From contig CM018606.1 in assembly GCA_009192285.1 (NCBI GenBank), forward strand, positions 1,478,081-1,542,080: a DNA stretch of 64,000 nt, given 5' to 3'. Under the pieces are notes generated by a model, which saw nothing but the letters and a program-made list of their open reading frames with translations, made no database searches and was not told the origin of the DNA. This DNA comes from Morchella semilibera (taxonomy: Eukaryota; Ascomycota; Pezizomycetes; Pezizales; Morchellaceae). Numbering within the stretch: the stretch's first letter is position 1; every line of letters starts with the position of its first letter. The position numbers and the translations under genes are program-made. This document shows, one piece after another, positions 12,874-26,200 of the stretch.

Positions 12874-14986
12874 CTAGGCACCCGCCGCCGCCTCCACCTC
12901 CGCGACAACCTCCGGCGACATTTCCCTGCTCGGCTCTTCATTACCATTCCCTTCGTAGTCACTTCCATAAAGAGTCTCGTCACCACCCTTCCCCCCAACC
13001 CTCATAAAAGCCTTTTCACCAACTGCCGATTCGGCTGGGTTCTCCGTAGGACCCTCTTCAGAAATCGCAGCGACCGCCGGGGCCTTTCCTTTCCACTTAC
13101 CACCATCAGCAACTCTTTTAAGCCCAGGAGCATCAGCAAGTAACGTTCGCTCTCTGTTGACCCTCCTCTTTGTAAACTGAAGAGTTTCCATAGTCTCAGT
13201 GAGACTAGCACAGGAATCGTTAGGGTCAATGCTATAGCCCGTGATCCATGGATGTTTAAGTGCCTTATCAACAGTAATCCGTTTCTCGGGGTCGACGGTA
13301 AGCATTTGTTCGATTAGCTCCAACGCAGGATCTGGGATAGAGTCCCAGTATGGCGAAGGAAAGTCAAATCTCCCATCCTTGATTTGGTCCGATAGAGTGT
13401 ATGGGTATTGTGGAGTGTGTAATTCGTCGGAGAAGGGGGGGAAGCCACAGAGAGAGATATATAAGACGACTCCTAGGGACCAAATATCGACAGCATGGGA
13501 GTACCGGCGATTTTTGCTACTTTGAAGAATTTCCGGGGCGACGTCTATAATATATTAGTGATGTAAAAGCGGTAACAAGGAAAGGAGGCGACGTACAACT
13601 TGGGGTTCCACAAAGGGAGGTTGTAAAAGAGTCTTCACCAATGATCTTGGCGAGGCCGAAGTCGGCAAGTTTTACAGTAAGATTCTTATCCATAAGTAAG
13701 ATATTCTCGGGTTTAATGTCTCTGTGGGCGATACCACGATCATGCTACAGCGGTGGTTAGGATTAGCATGAGTCGTAAAGCTTAATATTTTCTACCAACG
13801 AAATTGCTTACCAGATATTTCAGGCCATTAAAAAGTTGAATAAAGATCTTCCTTGTGTCATCTTCACTCAGTTTTCCGTTCCTGATTATGTGATTAAATA
13901 GCTCTCCCTCAGGTGCTAACTCAAGAACCAGGTAGACGCCATCATCCTCATCATAGTTTCCCTGTAAGCACAAGACGTTTTGATGGCTGACGCTCATTAA
14001 CACAGCGATCTCCTGTTTCACCCCCGAGGTCCTCCAGGAATCATCATTCCGTCTTTTACTGAAGACTTTGACAGCAAATTCTTGTCCGCTCTTCTTCTCG
14101 ACTGCTTTGTGCACTGTCGCAAAATGACCGCTTCCTAGTTGTTCTCCGAGGTCATATGTATCATGAAATGCGCTGGAACGCATGTTCATCGGGTACCTGA
14201 AAATGTATTGTTTCCCACCGGCGAACTCAACTTCATCTCCAGTTTTTAGAACTCGACGATTGTTACGTCCAACAATGACACCACCAACCCATGTTCCATT
14301 AGAAGAAAGATCTTCTAGGACCGCTACGGGCTGGTTCCCACTGATTTCCTAGGGTTCACCACATACGTTAGCACCTCAGTTTTCGGGGATGCACATATGG
14401 TAGGTACCTTGAAGATAACACAATGCCTATTCGAAATCACAGCATCGTCAATCAACAAATCACACTCGGCATGTCTTCCTACTAAAAATCCATTTGGAGG
14501 TATTTTCTTCCCCTTCGTCGTCCCCTTCTTCTTCTTCTTCTTATCGGGAGCTGGCGCCTGCTTATTCAACTTTATGACTGAGTCGCTCTTGTCCGAGAGG
14601 GGCCACAGATAGCCCCACACGGACTCATCGACCTCCTTCTTATCCAGCCCCTCCTCGGCGAGTGGGGGAAAGTAGAATTGCGAAGCAGCCTGCGTGGCAT
14701 CTTGTGTGTGTGGTGGGGGTGACGATGCCGGTGTACGCGCTGGAGGTGATGGTGCCGGGGTATGTGTTGTATGATCCTGAGGGGTTGGGAGGGCTTCTTC
14801 CTTAGGTGCTTCTTCTTTAGAGGTTCCAAGAGCAGTGACTGTTTCCTCGCTCTTATCCTCGGTCGAGCCGCCTTTGTTACGTTGCGAGCGACGAGGCTTT
14901 TTGGCGTTGACGTCCGGAGACTCAGGAGACTGGGAGAGTGTTAGCGGGTTTGCACCACTGCTATTACTACTTCTAGGTATACGCAT
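12874..14986 (-). CDS. FHA-domain checkpoint kinase, Chk2/Rad53/Cds1 family
   Basis: This nuclear Ser/Thr kinase would relay DNA damage or replication stress signals downstream of ATM/ATR-type kinases. Four exons (14986-14408, 14348-13812, 13744-13597, 13544-12874) give 644 residues. A disordered N-terminus contains several SP/TP sites. A single FHA domain spans about residues 160-250, with the phosphothreonine-binding GRHAECD and SNRHC motifs. The kinase domain covers about 258-520, with Gly loop [17 protein letters not shown] lysine, [14 protein letters not shown] and SYVAPEIL (the last formed across a splice junction). One FHA domain before the kinase matches Cds1/Chk2 and differs from Rad53, which has two. 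A fungal Dun1-type or meiotic Mek1-type kinase is the alternative. The start at 14986 is the first in-frame ATG after upstream stops. Confidence 0.85.
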
Positions 14987-17372
14987 GGAGGAGAGGGGTG
15001 GTGTACCATATTTCGCTTCACGCTGCTTCTATTATTGCGAGGAGCCATGATTGATATGAGATGAGAGATAGAATCTTTAACAATAGAAGTTGAAGTGCCC
15101 AAAGGTCAAGAGATGCCTGCTGAGCATGCACTGACTGGCAAATAGATATGGACTCGGGTGACTTATGGTGAAGCGCGGAAGTAGACGGGCAGGTGGTCGA
15201 GAAATTGTTTTCGCGTAAAGAAGAGGGACGGCACGCGGTAGGTGGGTGCAATACCAAGACGCGTAAAGAGAGTGGGTGTGGGAAGGGATGGGTGTAGGCA
15301 AGCAAATGGTAGCTTGGTGGGTAAAACTAGTGCTTCGAGTGATCGCAGGTGCTCAGGGCAGGTGATGCTGCAAAATATGGCCTGCAGTCTCATCAAGGAG
15401 GTGGTGTTTGGACTGTATGACTGTTCGGGTTGACCCTCGAGGTTCCCCTCTACTATGTATCTTCTCTATAGACTTTGTAGGATTCCATCAACCCCTCGAA
15501 ACTTTCGAGTCAACGGGAGAATTGTGAAGTGAACTGCCAGGTGCTCTGTTACACAGCCGCCCTCAGCTACAATAACTCGGTGAAGATCTGCGTACAAACC
15601 TTTTTGTGGTTTGCACTGGGGTAGTAGCTGCTGCTGCCTATTCAATCGTTATATCAACCGCTTTTTTATCTGTCTAGGATATTACATCTACCTAAAATTC
15701 TCAGGCAGTGTTTACTTTGGTCCGTATCCGTTGGAAGTGGAAACATCTTCTAGGCTACGGGAGCAGATCGACTGTGTTTATGATTCATTACATAGCTTTC
15801 TCTGCTTTAGTTATAAAGAGGATTTCCCAAAGGGGTAAAGGTTTTAAGGGTTTTTTTTTTCTCTTTTCTCAAAGATGCGTACTCGCAGAGGTCTCCTCTT
15901 CACCTCCGCCACAATTTCTTTTCTACCGGTGAGTAAGTGATGTCGTGGAACCAAGTTGGAGATAGGTCCAAGGTACGGTAGAGGACTAGAAGTAAAGTAC
16001 GGCCCTAGGGAATGGCCACCAAGTAGAAGATATTCATGAATACCTCGGTGAATACCTCAGCCAACTCCGGCTGTATTCAGTGCAACGATATTTGTGTTGT
16101 GAGTTCGAGGTAGAGCCTCAACCTCAACTTCGAGGATCTCGCCAAGCCACAACTCTGAGTCATCCACGGAACGGCTCTTTTTTGGACCTGGAGAACGGCA
16201 GCCAAGACTTCACCTAAATAGGAACCGAAAGCTTGGGCACACCTAAAGACATCGCCTATCTAGCCACGTTTGTTCTGTTCAGTTTCCCGCGGTAGGAGGG
16301 TGAAGGGAACAGAAGGGGTACCTACATGTAGGTACATTGTTTTAACGCTTTTCATGACTTTATAAAAATAGTAAATTCCAGAGCGCGCACGGAGGGCAAC
16401 GGCTCACCGGCTGGATGATGTAGGGCACCACAAGCTCGCATCTCGCTGGATTGGAGAGACAGAGATTGAATGGCTGACAGGCCCATCTGACAGATCCATG
16501 CATCGTAACCTATGTACTTAAAGCCCATCGCGTGAGACAGGGGCAGCCAGCCTAGAATGGGGAGAAGTTAGGAACAAGAGATCAATGATCAGAGGTATCA
16601 ATTGAGGGGCGTGATCGATGTATTATAAACACATCAAGTGACGACGGTCTCCGTTTCGATTACTTAGTAGAGGACGCAAATGTGATTGAATACAGTTGCT
16701 GGGGGCTGACATATTACCCATCCTGTCTGTCAACTTTGGATCTAGGGCCTCCTCCTCCCAGGGCAAGGGTAAAATGTGTCTCAAGGGGTCAATAGAAAGT
16801 GAAGTGTAACGGGGGAGTTCAGCTGTCGAGTTGTCCTAGGCAAGATGTATGTAATATATGCCTGTTTCTGTTTCTTCTTACCCTTCCCTACATTATTTCT
16901 TTGTCTCCACAACGTCTCTCCTTAGACACCATCTCTTCCCGATACCGTTCTATTCATCTACCTGTCTATCAGTGTCTTGTCTGTCTTTCTCTCCTATCTT
17001 CTATCTCCCCCCATCCGCTAGCACTTGCATTACCTATATCAACCACATCGCCTCGCAGCGCTTACTGTGTTACAGTATCTGATAATTTTTTTTTTTTCGC
17101 TTTAGGGGGCTAGAGGCTGAAAGTGCTATAAACCTACCAATCTGCCCCATCAACTCCACCTGCTGCGCCCACTCTCACTACACTGCTTTCTACCTATCTA
17201 CAGATCCCACCCTAGGAATATCATTAACGTTTTGAGATTCAACTCGACACCACGCACTTTACGGGCAAACGAGCCGCATTTGAACGAACTCTAAGATTCA
17301 CAACTTTTGAGAACCGCGCGTCTACTTCTTTCATCCCCCTATTTTCCATTTAGTACTTTTTTTTGTAGTTTG
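14987..17372. other. Intergenic between divergent kinase and RhoGAP genes
   Basis: This is a shared upstream region of two divergently transcribed genes. ACGCGT at 15259-15264 lies 273 bases upstream of the kinase start. A palindromic CCTACATGTAGG is near 16321. A pyrimidine-rich stretch at about 16860-17060 and T-runs near 17085 and 17360 precede the RhoGAP gene, consistent with a fungal CT-rich promoter. No gene is supported. Confidence 0.5.
15259..15264. promoter_or_regulatory. ACGCGT (MCB) upstream of FHA-kinase
   Basis: An exact MluI cell-cycle box in the upstream region of the Chk2-type kinase gene. The role is inferred from MBF-controlled genes in yeasts. Confidence 0.35.
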
Positions 17373-20300
17373 ATGAGCAAGATGCCTGGTTTCGCAGATT
17401 CCTTCTGGTCGGGTGATTATGCCGGGGGTTAGTTGTCAGCCTGTGGGACAAAGAAACAAATCCTGCTGCTGTTTCCCTCCCCGTTTCCCCCACTTCGGGA
17501 CTGGGCTGGTTGCTGCCTGTAGGATTGCCGCGCTGACTTATCGGATCCGCGTATTACAGGTCTCGGTGTTCTTTTTGGGAAGCTTCAGCAAGGTGTAATA
17601 GAGAATCAGCAAGTTCTCCAAGTCGCAAAGTTACGAGCCGATACAGAAGACTTGTATGGGCAGAGACTCGCAGCCATTTCAGCTGGGTCTGAGAGGCCGG
17701 GTGGGTTTTCGAGAGACGATGGTGCTAGTGTGCGAAAGGTAAGGGCTGATGGTGTTTTACGCATCGTGATTTCTAGTACTAATAGTTAGGGTAGGCTTAT
17801 GATGGACTGAGGAAGGAAATGGATGATGTGAGTTTTTTCTTCTTTTTCTTCCTTTTTTTTTCCCTCCCTTTGCCGTGGAGTTACTATTTTAAGATTCCCA
17901 AGTTAAACATTTATGCAGGCGGGAAAAAACCACCGCAAGGTCGCAGATAATATCCGGCAACTCGTCATTGACCCGTTTTCTCGATGGTGTGAAGCACATG
18001 AGGAGCGCATCATCTCCTCACATGACGATCTGCAGACCCGAATCAAAGCTCATGATAGGCAAGCAGAGGCGGTCAAGAAGCTCCGCTCACACTATTTCAA
18101 CAAATGTCGCCTCGTTGAGGATCTCGAGGAGGAAACAAAGTTTATTCAGGCAGCGCCGGAAACCCCAGCATCTGCAACCGCTGGAACACCACAGATTAAG
18201 TTGACGGATGAGGATTTGGAGGATGACGAGGAACCGATTGAAATTGGCGACCTTTTTTACCAACCGACGGAAGTCAAGAAGATCTTGAGGCACATGCTGG
18301 AGACGATTCCCCTTACAAATGTGAAGGTGGCCATCTTGGGAACTTATGAGAATGTGTCCACCGGTGAGAACATTGTGAAGTTCATCCAGGAGAACCTTAA
18401 TGCAACATCGGTCTCCCACGCCGAGAGAATTGGCCAAGATTTTGTCGCCCATGGGTTCCTGAGATTAGTGGGAAATGTTGGCAACACATTTAGCAACAGC
18501 GCAAAATTGCACTATCAGTGGCGTCCTCATGCCTTCCAGACTGCAGGAATCCAACCGACCAAGGCCTTAACGAGAGCTGAGACAATTAACGGAGATGTGG
18601 TCCCCAGCAGTCCCATAACAACCACCGCGATTGGTGACTTCTTGGGTGGTCTTATGACCAATCAGCATCCGAACGAGTCGTCATCAGATAAGCTACGGAG
18701 AGAGGCTAATGAAGCGGATGAAAGGTACAAATTGGGTGTTAAAAAGCTCGACTTGATGAGATGTACCCTGGAGGAAAGTATGATGGAGCATCTTAAGTTC
18801 ATGGAAAGGTGCGAGTTGGATCGCCTGAAGGCAATCAAGGCTGGTATGTCAATCCCGGAGTTTTCGTCTTCATTGCGTGTACGGGTCTAACTTGCCATAG
18901 TCATCCTTGACTTCTCTGGAGCGATTTCAAATGTCATCCCTAGTATCCAGTCTACTGTCGATAACATGCTTCTTTACCAGGAGACTATTCAGCCATTGGG
19001 AGACCTTAGGTACATGCTCGAATCTTACAGGACTGGGTCATTCATCCCGAAGGTCGTGACCTATGAGAGTTACTATAATTCCGTAGATGAACAGACCTTT
19101 GGAATCGACCTCGAAGCCCGGGCTAGGGCAGATCGTAAGCGTGTACCAATTATTATCACTAGCATCCTTACATATTTGGATCATCGTAAGTCACCTGATT
19201 TGATAAACATCAAATATCACTCGCTCACTTGGGAATAGATTATCCTGATCTGGAGGGAGATGAGGCTAGACGGGGTATCTGGCTTGTGGATGTCCCTCTT
19301 GCGGCTACACATCACTTAAGAAACGCGGTAAATAACGGAAAGGCGATTCCTAAAGACGTCCTTGCCAACTACGAAATTCCTATTGTTGCCAGTGTTTTGA
19401 AACTCTACCTTCTTGAGCTGCCAGATTCCCTTGTCTCGTCTCAGAAATATGAAATCATCAAGACTGTTTATACAACTCATGGCTCCGAAGGAGACGAAAA
19501 GGCTCGATTGGCCGTTGTGCAGAACACACTCGGAAGTCTTCCACTGACAAATATTGCAACTCTTGATGCAATCACAACTCATTTTACCCGTCTGATTGAA
19601 CTCACATCCGCCGATGAAGCTTTTATTGCTGCCCTTGCCCATAGTCTTTCCTACTGTATCCTCCGCCCACGCGTCGAGTCCTCACTCACACAACACGAAC
19701 GACATTCATACCGCCTCGTCCGCGACTTGTTCGCTCACAAGGAGCAAGTCTTTGGCGAACTCAAGCGCGCTTCGACCCTTGCTAGTGGTCGAGCCCGTGC
19801 CATCTCTACTGATGAGTCACAACGGCGTGCCCATGTCGAGGCACGAAACCGCGCCGTAATCGGTGCAGCCCGCAGCCGCCCCTCCTCACCCGCGCCGACG
19901 GGTCGGCATCGGCGGGATGTCTCCACGGATGGAGGGAACCGTTTTCCCATTCAAACTTCGCCCACCTCCAGCTCGCCGCGTAATTCCGGACGCTACAGGC
20001 CTTCGTCCCTTGAAGTGCCTGGAGGTTCTTCATCCCTCGAAACAGCTAAGGAATATGAGATTGACCCCCCCATGAGGATGACACAAGAACCTGATGGTAT
20101 GCACCATGACTCTTCGGGTAATGACTCTCCACAGAGTGCAACAAACAACAGTGGCGGCCTCGAAAAAAGTAACTCACTATCTCGGTCTGGTCACGCCTCG
20201 GGGACTGGTGCGTCCGGTTCAAGGTTTCCGAGAAAGACGGGAGGCGGCCTCGTGAGGGCAGCGGCGGCAAAGAGAGATTCGGTGACTGCGCCACCAAATG

Positions 20301-20383
20301 GAAATGACTCTGATGGTAGTGGGGCCGATGATCAAGGAAGATCGCCTGGTGTCAGCTTGACTGATCGCCCGATGGATGATTGA
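17373..20383 (+). CDS. RGD2: F-BAR/DEP/RhoGAP protein, Rgd2 type
   Basis: A cortical GTPase regulator; yeast Rgd2 acts on Cdc42 and Rho5. Six exons (17373-17427, 17560-17738, 17795-17827, 17919-18843, 18901-19185, 19239-20383) have consistent phases and give 873 residues. The N-terminal FCH part of the F-BAR domain covers about 1-170. A DEP domain is inserted at about 195-297 (GDLFYQPTEVKKIL to LHYQWRPHAF). The F-BAR coiled-coil resumes at about 330-450, and the RhoGAP domain spans about 463-660. The C-terminal 200 residues are Ser/Pro/Gly-rich and basic. The usual GAP arginine finger position reads GIWLVDVP rather than GxxRxSG, so catalysis may be weak or may use another arginine. I recall similar sequence in other filamentous fungi, so it may be a family trait. 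Confidence 0.88.
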
Positions 20384-21503
20384 TTGCCTGGCGGGTTGAG
20401 TTAACCGAAAAATGTGGTTCATGGTGTTTATGTGTAATTTCCATTTCCCCCTTTATTATTTCCTATTTTCTTTCCCCCTAAGTGACTCTTTTACTACCCT
20501 CATGTGATCCCTTCCCTAACTACATGTTTGTTGAGCAAATTAATTTAAAAACCCGCCTTGTGTTTGCTGGATGGGGTGGGTACTTTTTTTTTTTTTCTTT
20601 CTTGTGCGAGTGCGGTTTAGAACAGCGTTCATGCACACCGCGATTGTTGCACTAGCGAAAACATTGGTGGGGGGGGGGTTTAAGGCAGGAACTATATATG
20701 ACATAGCTATATCATGAATCTTTGAAATCTTAATGTGCCGTCCAATATAATCTGATCATGCATTATCACTCGACTTCCCCGGCTTCGATATCGCTCTTAA
20801 ATTGAGGTATAATTTTCGTTCTAGCCTTTAAGTTTCATTATTGCCTTGCGCTCTGGCGGGAAAATTGTATCGAATTGCGTACTTTGAACCTCTCTATTTT
20901 GTGTTGTAGCTCAAACCGAGAGAGTTGACGGCTATAAAAAACTGGTAGTCTATCATGATTGGAAATGAGGAAGGGTGGTTCTGTTTTTTCCCTTCCCCCC
21001 TAACCTAACGGCTCCGTAATAGAACAAGTGGTGGTATACATCGCCATTAGTGTTTGAATGAGAAGAGGGTTGCCATTGCCGATTTTGTATGGTGAGCCAT
21101 GGGTTGTCACAAAGTCCTGATAAATGGCTAGTCTAGTGTTGAATGGGATGCAAACCTCTTCTTTCTATATACATGTAGTCTTGGGGACATGTTGGTGAGT
21201 TACCCTATAGCGGGTCTCCGTGGTGACATCACTTTTTTTTATGTGCATGCAAGATTGGCCGTGTTCGTAAATGACATGGAATCAGTAGTAGGTGGTCTAG
21301 AGTAATCAGGGTTAAGCATTGATCACAGAAAATCGCTCGTACCAGCGACCACCGACACAACTATTACAAAAACGGATGACATCTACTACATGTAGTTATG
21401 GGGAAGAGTCAACGCGTTACTGGTGTATTTGCGTAGAAAAGGGATCACAAACAGCTTCGTATTGCACTTGTACAGCAAACTGCTCAACCCCATGAATAAC
21501 TGA
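20384..21503. other. Intergenic between convergent genes
   Basis: These are the 3' flanks of the RhoGAP (+) and the DUF4149 gene (-). T-runs lie near 20587 and 21232 and a G-run near 20669. TACATGTA occurs near 21173 and 21386, and ACGCGT near 21413. No gene is seen. Confidence 0.5.
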
Positions 21504-22096
21504 TTATAGTTTCAGGCCTGCCCCCAAGAAACCACCATACGCGCCTGTCGCCACCACTCCTACCAATGCCAACAGACTACTAATCCCATGAACCCTCCCG
21601 AACCTGCTGTTCAGCTTTTGCATTGCCTCACTCTTCGGCCCCTCGTCGTAATACTTCTTCCCTTCTTTCGTCTCCTGGACCTTTCTCTCCCTCATGATCT
21701 TTGTCGTCGTAGGGCCGACAACTAGAAGATTCACTAGCGAAGATGTGAGTGCAACCATGATAGGAGCGGTGGTGTTATAAAAGTATGGTGACGAGGTTGA
21801 GAGGAGAGACACTGCAGAGGCGGCAGGGTGGGTGACTAGGAGGGCTACCGGAAGGACCGATTGGAGCGTGAAGAAGACGGGGAAGATCTTCTGCTGGAGC
21901 TGGGAGAACATTGGCCTGGGGAGAGTTCTGTAGGCTATAACACCACCGATGAAGGTCTAAGGATTTGGGGTTAGTCAAGTCGAAGCCATTGAGGAAGACA
22001 GGGAGAACTCACTTGGTAGACTTGGGCACCAAAGAGGGTCCCGAAGGTGAGGAGGTGCCAGGTCCCGGGGTTCGCAAGAGTGGAGAGGACTGGCAT
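21504..22096 (-). CDS. TMEM205-like DUF4149 membrane protein
   Basis: A small membrane protein of unknown biochemical role. The DUF4149/TMEM205 family is found in fungi and animals, where human TMEM205 has been linked to cisplatin resistance. Two exons (22096-22013, 21956-21504) are in phase and give 178 residues. The N-terminus WHLLTFGTLFGAQVYQTF is the family signature. Four hydrophobic segments lie at about 11-35, 55-75, 90-110 and 155-175. The central polar stretch KIMRERKVQETKEGKKY sits between the third and fourth segments. The start at 22096 is the first ATG giving the signature in frame. Confidence 0.85.
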
Positions 22097-22762
22097 CGTG
22101 ATTGATATGTTGTCTACGGTAACAATAGATCAGGTGTTTGGGAATGTTCAAGGGAATGGGGTAGCTTTCAATTGTACCTGATGTAAAAAGTCTTTACCCA
22201 GGTGGTGTGTGACGTATCGAACGTTCTTGGCGGGCCTAACCGAATCCCGTTAATAACAGATACTTACCAAAGTCTAATAGAGCACTATACTACATGTACC
22301 TACATTTCTCTTTCCTCCTTTGCGTACGTTGTATAATCGACGTATTAGGAGGTTAGAATACCTACCGATACAGCTAAAGATATTATTAGTGTAAAACCTC
22401 CGAATCAAAAATCAGAATCTTATATATGTAGCTGTAGTCTCATTCTAATCATTTCTCTGGCTCCTGATAGAGCCGTGACCCTAACCCTGCATAGCAACCA
22501 GTCCACCGCACTAGAATTGGGAGCTGGAGGGGATGAAGTGTGAACTCCAGATCCCTATAATTATAAGTGGCTATAGTCAAACTACTCGAGGTGGCCATAG
22601 ACAGGCAGGTGTGGCCAACTGTTCCTGGATACATGGAGGTGGAGGCAAAATCAAGACCTCACAGTCGTGAGGTTGTGATAAAGTAGTCTCGTGCCCAGCC
22701 TGTGGTGTGGTGATGCTCTGCACTCTGCAACCAGTTTTGGCTTACGGAGTACTTACTACTCA

Positions 22763-22833
22763 CCAATTCCTAAAGTCTGTTGATATTCTGTGTGGCAACC
22801 GCACCTAAAAAATCAACAGACTTAAAAATTTGG
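22763..22833. repeat. Short inverted-repeat element (71 bp)
   Basis: The ends CCAATTCCTAAAGTCTGTTG and the reverse complement of the right end, CCAAATTTTTAAGTCTGTTG, match over about 20 bases around a 27-base spacer. The core GTCTGTTGA recurs in the neighbouring palindrome at 22939-22987. This fits a minimal MITE or a degraded TIR pair. Confidence 0.5.
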
Positions 22834-22858
22834 CGAATAGGTATGTGTGATAGTATGT

Positions 22859-23101
22859 TATGTCCACTGGCGAAATGTGATGTTTTTGCTAGCTACAGAG
22901 ATCTAGAATGTCTGGGTAAGTACATGTATGTACTACGCGTCTGTTGACACTGGCCGTGGTTGCAATAGTTCTCACTGTCAACAGACTTAGAAATTCCATA
23001 AACTTCGTATATCGCTGCTTTGTTTCAGTCAATCATTTCCTTCATAAGCCATACTAATGCATGAGAGACATTTCGCCAGTGTCTGGTGCCTCCGGGACAT
23101 A
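22859..23101. mobile_element. Nested palindromic element (about 243 bp)
   Basis: The outer inverted repeats share TATGTCC and ACTGGCGAAATGT (left 22859-22878, right about 23068-23101, the right copy with about 12 extra bases between the two parts). An inner hairpin GTCTGTTGACA/TGTCAACAGAC lies at 22939-22987. There is no coding capacity. It looks like a non-autonomous TIR element carrying, or built around, a second palindrome related to the one at 22763-22833. Confidence 0.5.
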
Positions 23102-23285
23102 GGACTATTTGAAGTTTAGGGTTGGCGGCCGCAGAGCACACACATTTTAGCCAACCGAATAATTACATGCCAGCGGGGTGCCAACATCTCAGCCGCCAAT
23201 AATGTGATAGAGTGGGGGGAAGCCTGAGTTTACAATCGTCCTGTTTCTCCACATTTCCCGCGTTCACGTTTGAAGCTTCAACTGC

Positions 23286-26200
23286 GTGGTGCTCATAAGA
23301 TCAACCATCGAAACGATGCCCAGATCTCAGACAGCCGTCCGAAAGAGTTTGATTGATGGGTTGCGAGTCACCAGTATCATCGGGATAGCTGGTATACCAA
23401 TAACCAAAGAAAGTGACAGAGCACCCCAATATAGGCTTCTTCAGGCACTTGCTGGGCTCCACCAGGTGCTCAGTCCGGATGAGATTTCAAAATTATCGCA
23501 AAATCCTGCCCCGAATGCACCGTCTGCTATTACTGAGATTTGCCGCGATTTAACTAAGGAAAATGCGAAACGAAAGTTTTTGCGATTAAGCTCAAGATTC
23601 GAGCCGTTTTTTCAATCCATGTTTAGGTTCTGGCCAGTGGTAGATGTACTGGTTTCTACACAACCAAAGGCAGCATCGCTAGTATGGGGGAGCTGTAAGT
23701 TTGTTATCATCGTGAGTTAGAGGTCATTCCCGTTGCTCGTTTCAACACAGCTGATGTATATCCCATAGGCCGCTCTGAATTATTACGATTACTTTGAGCA
23801 AATCTCGAAATTTTTTGTTAGGCTGGGGGATTTATATTCCTACTTCGACCGTTTCCTGAAGATTCTCCCCGAGGCCTCTAGGCTACACTCAGCGCTCGCG
23901 GATTATTTTGCGGCATCAGTCAGATTTAACACATCAGCGATTCAATTCCTCAAGAAATCCAGTAAGTGCTCTGCCTTCTCTACTCACCTTTCCCTTAGTA
24001 ATATATACCCTCTATATAGCCGCCGGTCAAATATTCAAATCAATATGGAGCCCCTACAAATTGGGCTTCCAGGACCTCGAAGAAGAGCTTAATCGACAAC
24101 AGGGCCTGGTCAATGATGAAATAAAGATAGCGAGAGAGGAAGCAGCGCAAAGGGCTCGCCAGGAGATGAGCCTGTTTATAAGAAATAATCAGCTGTTGGC
24201 GATACAGAATCATGACGAAGCCGGATCGATGCATTCGAATGTAATGACAGCATCAGGCGGGGCTGGAGATGCACATTTGCTGCAGCATAGACAACAAAAG
24301 AGTAAGTGTCTCGTTAAATGTCGGGTTATAGCTTTAATTACTTGTTTTAATATATACATATGTAGTAACGGATAGGAAGATCCTGCTGGACGCGATATCA
24401 AAATATGAGCACCGGTCGAGTTTATCGAGAGCTTATGAAAAACGGCACAAGAACACTGGATTGTGGCTTTTCGAGACCCCAGAATATAAAGAGTGGAACG
24501 AGAATCCAAAATCTAGCGGGCTTTGGTGTTATGGAATTCGTAAGACCCTAGTTTATTGTATCGATTGATAATCTCAGAACTGACCGGTGTTGTGTATTAG
24601 CTGGTGCGGGAAAAACTATACTTATGGCTGGGGTGATCGAACACCTCTTTGTAAATCAACAAAAAACATCCGGTACATCAATCAGCTACGTGCTCTGCGA
24701 ATTCTCAGACGAAGAGTCTCTGGAAGCTTCTGCGATCTTACGAAGTCTTATAAAACAGATTCTCAGCGTTTTCGAAAAAACCACCCCAGAGATGGAACAA
24801 GATTTTAAAAACCAGTTCCTAGAAGCTCATCGGGCCCCGGAAATAGAGGATTTGTACAAAATGTTACTAGGTACTGCGGGGCTTCCACACACATCATATA
24901 TTATTATCGACGGATTAGATGAATGCAAATTAGACGCTCGAAAAGAAGTCCTGGTCTGCATGGATCGATTGGTGCGGAACAGCAAAAATAGAGTAAAGAT
25001 AATTATCTCCAGTCGCGATAAGGTTGATATATCGAGATGGTTGAAGGACTTTACAAAGATTTCTTTGTGTTCGGCAAAGAATAACTCCGACATTGAAGTT
25101 TATGTCCGGGAGATAATAGAGGAGAAATTGGAAGGGGAACTGAAGGTTGGTCCGGGGATGGGTGAAGAGATCATCGATACTCTTATCAAAGGTTCGGATG
25201 GAATGTATGTTTTCCATAAACTGAGAGCTTTTTGAAGCATTAATAACATACGTACTTGCAGGTTCCTTTGGGTCAAGTTTCAAATTTGTGAAATCTGTAG
25301 GGAAAACAACGACGACGATATCCGCCTGGTACTAAAATCGTTACCCAAAAATCTCGATGAAACGTACCTCCGGATTATCAAACGGATTATTGATAATCAC
25401 AAACCGGATATTGCCATAAAGGTTTTTAAGTGGCTTGCCACCGCAAGGCGCCACCTTCTGTTAGAGGAGTTGAACGAGGCTGTTGCCTTTGACCCTGGGT
25501 GTTTGGATTGGGGTCAAGGAAAGCACCAAAACGATGCATTCAACATGTTAAGGAACTGTGGGAATCTCATCGTTCATGACCGTAGTGATAGGACGATCCG
25601 GTTTGCCCACTACACTGTCCTGGAGTTCCTGGAGTCGGAACGAATGCCCCAATTCGCACGAGACTTCTTCATTGATAAGAACAGAGCAAACCTATATGTG
25701 GGCTTAATTTGCCTTGGGTATCTGAGCTTTCCAGAACTTGAAACCATGGTATCGAGGGTTTCGAAACCTATAGAATTACCCCCTATTGCTGGATTGGTAA
25801 ATTCGACGGTGCATCATCCATACATGGAATCTTTATTGAGTATACATCCTAAAAGATTATTCGTTAACCAAAACGCAAATATACCTAGCATCCCAATTCA
25901 TCAAACCAAAAGGAAAAAACATGATTCGGATGTTTTAAGCGCGAAGTTTTATTTGCTAGAATATATTTTGCAGAATTGGATTTACCACTGCAAAGAACTT
26001 TCGGATGGAGATCGTGATGGCTTGGATCTTTTCGATAAGGTATTATTTCGCCGCAAATTATCATTCAATCATTTGCCATGGGCCCAACAAGACTACCCCC
26101 AGAGCTATTCATATTACGAAGAGGCCTGTTTCTGGGCGAGCGAAGCAGATAATCCGGCCGTATTTAGGGCGGCACTCCGTAGACTGCAGTCCAATGCAGA

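Larger units (their letters stand above)
22097..23285. other. Intergenic upstream of the NLR with nested inverted repeats
   Basis: TACATGTA occurs near 22296 and 22920, and a set of small inverted-repeat elements lies at 22763-23101 (listed separately). No gene is seen. The right end would be the promoter of the NLR gene. Confidence 0.5.

Noticed and set aside
22489-22500. CCCTAACCCTG, resembling telomere repeat
   Set aside because: Only about one and a half units; no array, so not telomeric.
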